Positions 9,005 through 15,154 of a stretch of DNA of 35,679 nucleotides are shown in pieces. This DNA is from Magnetospirillum sp. GTDB taxonomy: Bacteria; Pseudomonadota; Alphaproteobacteria; Rhodospirillales; Magnetospirillaceae. Every line of letters starts with the position of its first letter. Position 1 is the stretch's first letter. The notes below the pieces were generated by a model. It ran no database searches. It saw nothing but the letters and a program-made list of their open reading frames with translations, and was not told where the DNA came from. The translations under genes and the position numbers were made by a program. Location of the stretch: contig JACRFY010000099.1 of NCBI GenBank assembly GCA_016212565.1, forward strand, positions 1 to 35,679, given 5' to 3'.

Positions 9005-9697
9005 TCAGTTCCCGCTCGCCGGCTTCGGCAACGGCATTTGCCGCCGCTGCGCCAATTCCGACGTGACGTTGCGGGCCTTCATCGGGTCCATCTCGGCGAG
9101 GATCGGTGCCACCCGCTGCTCCTTCATGCGCTCGACCACTTCCAGCATGATGGCCATGTCGAGCTGCTCGAAGATCTTTGCCGCCTCCTTGGGCTTCATG
9201 TTCTCGTAGATCTTTACCAGAGAGCGCATCTTGTTGTCTTCCTGGTCGTTGTACTGACGCAGGAGGCCCTCGATGGTGTTCTGCAAGGTGCGCATTTCGG
9301 CGATCTTGCGCTCGATCTGGTCCTCGGCGGCCTTCATCAGCGCCTCGCGCTTCTCGACGTCGCGCTCGCGGGCCTCGATCTGGGCGCGGCGTTCGCCGAG
9401 CTTGGTCAGCACGTCCATCTCGGTGGGCGTCATGTTCGCCTGATCGGCCACCGCCGCCGCCGCCGGCTTGGCGGCCGGCTCGGACACGGCGGTCGCCGAG
9501 GGCGCCTGGGTGCGATTGGGCGAGGGCTGGGCCTGCAATTCGGTAGCGACGGTCACCGAGCTCCCCGCGGACAACCCCTTCCAGATATCGCCCACCCGCA
9601 CCGACAGCATCAGCACGGCGACGAAGATCAATGCCGGAAGCAGCCGCACGAAGGGCGTGCGGGTCTCGGGACGCGGGCGGGGGGCGGGGCGGGCCAT
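9005..9697 (-). CDS. MotE-like / MgtE-N-domain flagellar protein
   Basis: Single N-terminal TM, coiled-coil, then 'YENMKPKEAAKIFEQLDMAIMLEVVERMKEQRVAPILAEMDPMKARNVTSELAQRR' typical of MotE/MgtE-N. Confidence 0.8.
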   Translation of the reverse strand: MARPAPRPRPETRTPFVRLLPALIFVAVLMLSVRVGDIWKGLSAGSSVTVATELQAQPSPNRTQAPSATAVSEPAAKPAAAAVADQANMTPTEMDVLTKLGERRAQIEARERDVEKREALMKAAEDQIERKIAEMRTLQNTIEGLLRQYNDQEDNKMRSLVKIYENMKPKEAAKIFEQLDMAIMLEVVERMKEQRVAPILAEMDPMKARNVTSELAQRRQMPLPKPASGN

Positions 9698-9701
9698 GAT
9701 C

Positions 9702-10193
9702 CTACCTCATGGCCTGAAGGGCGCGCAGCAACTCGCGTTCGGCTTCCGAGCGCTCGTCGATCTCGCTGTCGGCGGCAGCGGCGGCGGTGGCCTGCTGGGC
9801 CGACTTGGCACTGCCCACCCGCGGCGCCGGGGTCGGGGCGGCAGGCGCGGCACCGGCGGCGGCCGGGGCGTTGCGGGCGCCGCGCACGGCATTCTCCAAC
9901 CGGTTGGCCATGGTGTCGGCGCGTTCGATCATGAAGGCGATGTCGTCGCGCAGCGACTGCGCCTTCTCGACCCGCTCCTGCAACCCGGCACCGGCATCCT
10001 CGGCGGCCTTCTTGAGCTTGGGGATCGACGATTCGGCGCGCACGGTGGCGTCGTTGAAGGCGACGATGATCTTGGCCAGGTCGTCGCGGTTCTTCCGCAG
10101 CGCGGTCAGGCGGCTGTTGAGCATCACCGCATAGCCGATGGTGGCCACCAGCAGAACCGAGACGAGCAGGTCGAGGAGAATTTTCCAGTCCAT
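9702..10193 (-). CDS. DUF6468-like membrane protein in flagellar operon
   Basis: ATG at 10193; 'MDWKILLDLLVSVLLVATIGYAVMLNSRLTALRKNRDDLAKII' followed by coiled-coil; between fliM and the MotE-like gene. Confidence 0.7.
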   Translation of the reverse strand: MDWKILLDLLVSVLLVATIGYAVMLNSRLTALRKNRDDLAKIIVAFNDATVRAESSIPKLKKAAEDAGAGLQERVEKAQSLRDDIAFMIERADTMANRLENAVRGARNAPAAAGAAPAAPTPAPRVGSAKSAQQATAAAAADSEIDERSEAERELLRALQAMR

Positions 10194-10197
10194 CGCG

Positions 10198-11409
10198 TCA
10201 CCCCTTCTCCCTCTTGACCTTGTCGTCGACGCGGATGGCGATGTGCTGGCCCTTGCGGCCCATGCGGCCGCGGAACATCTGCACCTCGCCGCACCGCATC
10301 TCGATGGCCGAGTCGGGCATGGCATTCAACATGATCTTCGAGCCGACCCGCCAGTCGAGCACTTCCCGCAGCGACATGATCTGCTCGTCGAGCACCGCCT
10401 CCATCTGCACCTCGGTCAGCCACAATTCCTCGGCCAAGTGGGTTTCCCAGATCGAGTCGCGGCCGAACTTCTCGCCCATGAACATCTGCAGCAGCAGTTC
10501 GCGGACCGGTTCGAGGGTGGCATAGGGCAGCAGCAGTTCCAGTCGCCCGCCGCGATCCTCCATGTCGATGCGCAGCTTGGCGACGATGGCGGCGTTGGAC
10601 GGGCGCGAAATGGTGGCGAAGCGCGGGTTGGTCTCCAGGCGGTCGAAGCGGAAGGTGACGGGCGAGAGCGGGTCGAAGGCCGCCGACAGGTCCGACAGCA
10701 CCACGTGGACCATGCGCTCGACCAGATTGCGCTCGATGGTGGTGTAGGGCCGGCCCTCGATGCGCATCGCCGCGGTGCCGCGCCGGCCCCCCAGCAGCAC
10801 GTCGACGATCGAGTAGATCAGCGACGAATCGACGGTCAGCAGGCCGAAATTGTCCCATTCCTCGGCCTTGAACACCGCCAGCATCGCCGGCAGCGGGATC
10901 GAGTTCAGGTAGTCGCCGAAACGAAGCGACAGGATGTTGTCGAGCGACACCTCGACGTTGTCCGAGGTGAAATTGCGCATCGAGGTCGACATCATGCGCA
11001 CCAGGCGGTCGAACACCACCTCGAGCATCGGCAGGCGTTCGTAGGACACCAGCGCCGAATTGAGGATCGCCTGGATGCCCGACTTGTCGTCGCCGCGGCC
11101 GTGCTCGTCGTCGAAGCCGAGCAGGGAGTCGATTTCGTCCTGGTTGAGGACGCGGGTCGAGTCCTTGGACAGCAGGTTGTTGGCCTCGCCCCCGGCATCG
11201 CCGGCGCCGAGCATGGCTTCCCATTCGGCGGCCATGGCATCGGTCTCGCCCTCGGGCTGACCGCCGCCACCACCGCCACCGCCGCCGCCACCGCCACCGC
11301 CACCGCCACCGCCCCCGCCATTGTCGGCGGCCATGGCGGCCCATTCGCGCATCAGGGCCTCTTCGTCCTCATTGGACCGGGCCGTACCGCCTTCGTCGTC
11401 CATGGACAT
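10198..11409 (-). CDS. fliM: Flagellar motor switch protein FliM
   Basis: 'LNQDEIDSLLG', 'FDRLVRMMSTSMRNFTSDNVEVSL', 'FKAEEWDNFGLLTVDSSLIYSIVDVLLGG', C-terminal SpoA-like region. N-terminal ~20-Gly tract. Confidence 0.93.
   Translation of the reverse strand: MSMDDEGGTARSNEDEEALMREWAAMAADNGGGGGGGGGGGGGGGGGGGGQPEGETDAMAAEWEAMLGAGDAGGEANNLLSKDSTRVLNQDEIDSLLGFDDEHGRGDDKSGIQAILNSALVSYERLPMLEVVFDRLVRMMSTSMRNFTSDNVEVSLDNILSLRFGDYLNSIPLPAMLAVFKAEEWDNFGLLTVDSSLIYSIVDVLLGGRRGTAAMRIEGRPYTTIERNLVERMVHVVLSDLSAAFDPLSPVTFRFDRLETNPRFATISRPSNAAIVAKLRIDMEDRGGRLELLLPYATLEPVRELLLQMFMGEKFGRDSIWETHLAEELWLTEVQMEAVLDEQIMSLREVLDWRVGSKIMLNAMPDSAIEMRCGEVQMFRGRMGRKGQHIAIRVDDKVKREKG
11260..11319 (-). repeat. GGC/GGT simple repeat encoding 20 consecutive glycines in FliM
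   Basis: 60 nt of gcc/acc codons on the + strand reading as Gly20 in the FliM frame (one ccc codon). Confidence 0.9.
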
Positions 11410-11419
11410 CGCCGATCGC

Positions 11420-11953
11420 CTACTGAATCAACATTTCCCGGAACAGCACCGCATTCACTTTCGCCGGCTTGACCGCGGCATTGACCCGGGTCAGCAATTC
11501 CTCGTGCAACAGATGCATGCCGCGCGCGCCCTGCAGGTCCTCGATCCTCAGTTCGCGGAGATAGACCTGGAAGGTGTCGAGGATGCGCGGCTGCATCTGC
11601 TCGATGCGCTGCTTGTCGAGCTCGTTCTCCAGTTCCAGCGACACGCGGATCTTGAGGAACGACTGCTTGCGGCCGGTGGTCTGGAGATTGACCAGCATAT
11701 CGGGCAGGTCCATGAACACCGCCGCCTGCACCGATTTCGGCGACGCCGTCTCGACCTTGGGTTCGCTCTTCATCATCCCCATCAGGCTGTCGAAGACGCC
11801 GGTAAAATAGAGCCCGGCACCGGCGCCGACCACCAGGAGGATCGGCAGCACCAGCATCAGGATCTTGCGGATCGGCAGCTTTTTCGACGGAGAATCCGGT
11901 AGATAGTCTGAGCCTTCGGACTCTTCGAAATCCTCTTCAAGGTCTTCGGCCAT
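11420..11953 (-). CDS. fliL: Flagellar basal body-associated protein FliL
   Basis: TM 'ILMLVLPILLVVGAGAGLYFTGVF', 'LPDMLVNLQTTGRKQSFLKIRVSLELE', 'VNAVLFREMLIQ'. Confidence 0.92.
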   Translation of the reverse strand: MAEDLEEDFEESEGSDYLPDSPSKKLPIRKILMLVLPILLVVGAGAGLYFTGVFDSLMGMMKSEPKVETASPKSVQAAVFMDLPDMLVNLQTTGRKQSFLKIRVSLELENELDKQRIEQMQPRILDTFQVYLRELRIEDLQGARGMHLLHEELLTRVNAAVKPAKVNAVLFREMLIQ

Positions 11954-12070
11954 AATTCAATCCCGATTCGTCGCCCGTGACGCAGGCAGGCACCGCCCCC
12001 ATGCGGCCACACCGGCTCACCCTGACGGTAGCGCGCCGGGGGTTAACAGAACGTTGCGGCGGGGCGAGAC

Positions 12071-12520
12071 TCAGCGGCGCGGCGGCCTCGGGGAGCGCGG
12101 CGGCGCCCATTCGGCCAAGCGGTGGCGGCCGTCCGTCGACATTTTTTCCGCCGCGTCGACGATGGCCGCCTCCAAGGCCCGGTCCTGAGCGGTAAAGGCG
12201 GCTCGGCCTTCGGCGAAGGCCGCCCGCAGCGCCGCAGCATCGAAGGGATCGGCGGCGAGGACGGCGCGCACCCGTTCCGGCGTGCGGTGGCGCTGGCGAT
12301 GCCCCTCCTCCAGGGCGGCGGCATGGGCGGCGAACACCTGACGCAGAATGGCACCATCGGCGGCGGGCAGGGTGGCGGCGATCTCCGCGACCATCCGCTC
12401 GGGCGGCGGCGGCGGCGGCGGCGGGAAGTCCGGCGCCAGCAGGCGAGAGGCCACCATGCCCGCCAGGAACAGGTTGAGGGCAAACGAGGCGGGAAGGACC
12501 CAGCGGGGCAGCGGCGGCAT
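12071..12520 (-). CDS. CnrX/Spy-like periplasmic heavy-metal-sensor family protein
   Basis: N-terminal TM, Pro-rich linker, helical 'AADGAILRQVFAAHAAALEEGHRQRHRTPERVRAVLAADPFDAAALRAAFAEGRAAF'. Located after sigma/anti-sigma genes. Confidence 0.7.
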   Translation of the reverse strand: MPPLPRWVLPASFALNLFLAGMVASRLLAPDFPPPPPPPPERMVAEIAATLPAADGAILRQVFAAHAAALEEGHRQRHRTPERVRAVLAADPFDAAALRAAFAEGRAAFTAQDRALEAAIVDAAEKMSTDGRHRLAEWAPPRSPRPPRR

Positions 12521-12522
12521 GC

Positions 12523-12807
12523 TCAGAACCCGGTCATTGCGGTGGAGGACGACAAGGCCAGCAACCCCACCTGCTCCGCGGGCGGGTTCGGTGCGACGTA
12601 AGTGCCGACCACCAGCCCAAGGGCGGCGGCGGCGGCCATCGGCAGGGCGAAGCGGGCGCAGGCGGCACGGAACGCCGGCCCCATCGCCACCTCCTGGCGC
12701 CGGTCGAGACGGGCGAGGGTGGCGCCGATCAGCGCGTCGAGGCGGCGCGGCGCGATCTTGCCCGGCGTCAGGGCGGCATGAACGAAGGCGTCGAGGTCTT
12801 GTGTCAT
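12523..12807 (-). CDS. Short single-TM protein, putative anti-sigma factor (CnrY-like position)
   Basis: 94 aa; ATGA overlap with the sigma factor stop; TM 'FALPMAAAAALGLVVGTYVA' near the C-terminus. Confidence 0.65.
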   Translation of the reverse strand: MTQDLDAFVHAALTPGKIAPRRLDALIGATLARLDRRQEVAMGPAFRAACARFALPMAAAAALGLVVGTYVAPNPPAEQVGLLALSSSTAMTGF

Positions 12808-13418
12808 GTCACGTCTCCCAATCCCGTCACGCCGCGGCGCACCAGCGCCGCCTTGAGGGCGCGCTTGGCGCGGAACAGCAGCGCCTCGGTTGCCGACAGC
12901 GAGAGGTCGAGCACCCGCGCCGCCTCGGGCGCCGACAACTCGGCGAAATAGTGCAGCGACAAGGCCTCCCGCTGCCGCGCGGACAGCTCGGCCATCGCCG
13001 CCACCACCACCCGGTGGCGCTGTCCGGCCATCGCCAGATCGAGCCCGCCGGGCCGGCCATCGGCCGGATCGCCCGCCGCCTCCAGGGGCAGCACCGGCCG
13101 ACGGCGGCGGCGGTCGAGGCTGGCGTTGAGCACCACGCGATAGAGCCAGGTCGAGAACTGCGCGGCGCCATCCGGGGTCCAGCGCGGGGCCATCGTCCAC
13201 ACCTTGAGAAATGCCTCCTGGACCAGTTCGTCGGCGTCGTCGGCACTGCCGGTGGTCCGCTCCGCCAGCACCATCATCGCCTTGCCATGGCGCGCCATCA
13301 ACCGCTGAAACGCCCGGCGGTCGCCGCCGGCAATGCCGCGCAGCAGATCGTCGTCGCCGATGTCGCCATCGGCCGCGTCCGTGACCCCGCCCTGGCTCAA
13401 CGAGCCCTCGCCTCTCAA
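12804..13418 (-). CDS. ECF-type RNA polymerase sigma factor
   Basis: Region 2 'DADELVQEAFLKVWTMAPRW', 'FSTWLYRVVLNASLDRRRR'; region 4 'LSARQREALSLHYFAELSAPEAARVLDLSLSATEALLFRAKRALKA'. Confidence 0.92.
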   Translation of the reverse strand: MRGEGSLSQGGVTDAADGDIGDDDLLRGIAGGDRRAFQRLMARHGKAMMVLAERTTGSADDADELVQEAFLKVWTMAPRWTPDGAAQFSTWLYRVVLNASLDRRRRRPVLPLEAAGDPADGRPGGLDLAMAGQRHRVVVAAMAELSARQREALSLHYFAELSAPEAARVLDLSLSATEALLFRAKRALKAALVRRGVTGLGDVT

Positions 13419-13755
13419 ATCCGTCGTCCGTATTCACGTCCCGAACCGGCAAACCATGCGGCAATTTTTTCCGTCCGCGCAATTCTTTCCCGGCAAAACC
13501 TGCCGGCCGCAGGCCGGACGCGAGGAAATCCGCGCCCGCCATCATGGCCCGGAACTTGCTGCCGGTCATTTGCGCCGATCGGAATGGTATCCGAGCGGAT
13601 ATTTGTCATGGGCGTCCATATTCGCTCCACAAATACGCATCATATTCTTCCAGAAAATTTTTTTGTCTTCCATGGCGCATGGATCTTCCATCCGCGTTCG
13701 TGAGATATCCCGAGACCGCTTGCCGCGGGCTCGATTGGATATTTGGAGATCCATC

Positions 13756-14361
13756 ATGACTCACCAAATCGGGAGCACCGGCTCGGCGGGCTATACCTAT
13801 ACCCCCAGAGCCTTTTCCTCGGTAAACGGCGCCAGCCAGCGCAGCCCCTTGTCCGACACGGCCGCCTCGGCCACCGGCGGCAGCAAGACGTCGAGCGCCA
13901 GCCAGTCGCTCAGCCAAAGCGATCTTGCCACCGCCTTCCAGCAATTCGCCGCCCAATTGCAGGCCGCCCTGCTCCAGGTCCAGGGCGGGCTGTCGGCGAC
14001 CGGGCCGTCGTCGGGATCCGGCGATCCGCCGCCCGATGCCACGGAACGCTTCGCCGAACTCGACACCGACGGCAGCGGCGCGGTCAGCCGCGACGAATTC
14101 GTCGCCGGCCGTCCCGACGACGTCAGCGAGGATCAGGCCGAATCGCTGTTCGACCGCATCGCCGCCGAGAACGACAATGCCACCGAACTGACCGCCGAGC
14201 AGCTGCGTCCGCAGGGGCCGCCGCCCGGCCAGACCGCCGCGTCGTCGACGGCAAGCGCCACCGCCGGCGAATTGCTCGACCAGTTGCTGGCGGCGATCGG
14301 CGCCTACCGCAACACCGCCTTCAATGCCACGGCCGCGTCGCGTTCGAGCGTGAGCGCGTGA
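13756..14361 (+). CDS. EF-hand domain protein
   Basis: ATG at 13756; 'DTDGSGAVSRDEF' canonical EF-hand loop; 'GPPPGQ' low-complexity segment; no evident signal peptide. Confidence 0.8.
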   Translation: MTHQIGSTGSAGYTYTPRAFSSVNGASQRSPLSDTAASATGGSKTSSASQSLSQSDLATAFQQFAAQLQAALLQVQGGLSATGPSSGSGDPPPDATERFAELDTDGSGAVSRDEFVAGRPDDVSEDQAESLFDRIAAENDNATELTAEQLRPQGPPPGQTAASSTASATAGELLDQLLAAIGAYRNTAFNATAASRSSVSA

Positions 14362-14365
14362 CAAT

Positions 14366-14405
14366 ACGGTTCGGTCGGACGCACGGAATCGCCCGGCCGA
14401 ACCGT
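14366..14405 (+). terminator. 13-bp stem hairpin between the EF-hand gene and the next CDS
   Basis: acggttcggtcgg ...14 nt... ccggccgaaccgt; one G-U-compatible position, no T-tract. Confidence 0.5.
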
Positions 14406-14454
14406 GTAGGGCTATGGGGAGAACCCGCCCTCAACTCTCGAAAAGGAGCACGTC

Positions 14455-14979
14455 ATGTCGACGCCGTCAATTGCCGGCCTGCTGCCGCCACCCAACATGC
14501 AGGACCGGTTCGCCACCATGTTCGAGGCCAAGGGGCTGTCCACGGACAAGGCCTCGGAGATCGCCGCCGAGGTCGATGCGGCCGCCCAGACGCAGATGTC
14601 CGCGCAATCGGGTCCGGCCGACCCGTCGTCCGTCCGCTCGGCCATCGACGAAAAGCTCGAAGAGGCCGTCGCCGCCGGGACCCTGACCTCCGAGGAGGCC
14701 GACCTGGTCGGCAGCGCCCTCGACGAATTCGAAAGCAAGATGGCGGCCAACGGTCCGCCCGGCGGTGCCGGCGGCCCGCCGCCCGGTGGCCCGCCGCCCG
14801 GCGGTGGTGGCGGCGCCCAGAAGGGCGGGCAAAGCGAGGAAAAGTCCGCCCTCGAGGAATTGCTGGAGATGCTCAAGGAAAAGGCCGAATCCACCTCGAC
14901 CTCGCAGACGGCGCTCAACAATGCCGCCGACTACCTCAAACAGGCCCTGTCGGGCAGTTTGTTCACGACCCAGGCTTAG
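14455..14979 (+). CDS. Uncharacterised Pro/Gly-rich protein
   Basis: 174 aa; 'GPPGGAGGPPPGGPPPGGGGG' segment between helical regions; preceded by aaaaggagcacgtc, a good ribosome-binding site. Confidence 0.65.
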   Translation: MSTPSIAGLLPPPNMQDRFATMFEAKGLSTDKASEIAAEVDAAAQTQMSAQSGPADPSSVRSAIDEKLEEAVAAGTLTSEEADLVGSALDEFESKMAANGPPGGAGGPPPGGPPPGGGGGAQKGGQSEEKSALEELLEMLKEKAESTSTSQTALNNAADYLKQALSGSLFTTQA

Positions 14980-14994
14980 GCCCGTGGCACAATG

Positions 14995-15020
14995 CCCCCT
15001 CCTGCCGGCGCGGGAGGGGG
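14995..15020 (+). terminator. GC-rich hairpin after the Pro/Gly-rich CDS
   Basis: ccccctcc-tgccggcgcg-ggaggggg style inverted repeat just downstream of the stop. Confidence 0.45.
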
Positions 15021-15061
15021 GACTGTTCGCGGCGCACCGCGTCCGACTCCCCCATTGCTTC

Positions 15062-15077
15062 ATTAGGCCTGCCTAAT
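15062..15077. promoter_or_regulatory. Perfect 16-bp palindrome upstream of the molybdo-oxidoreductase operon (candidate operator)
   Basis: ATTAGGC-CT-GCCTAAT, about 78 bp upstream of the predicted start at 15155. Confidence 0.4.
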
Positions 15078-15154
15078 CTACTGTGTCGGCCGATGGCCGG
15101 GGAGGCCAAGGACGAGGGAGGGCGGGACCAATCGCTCCCCGACAGGAGAGGCGC

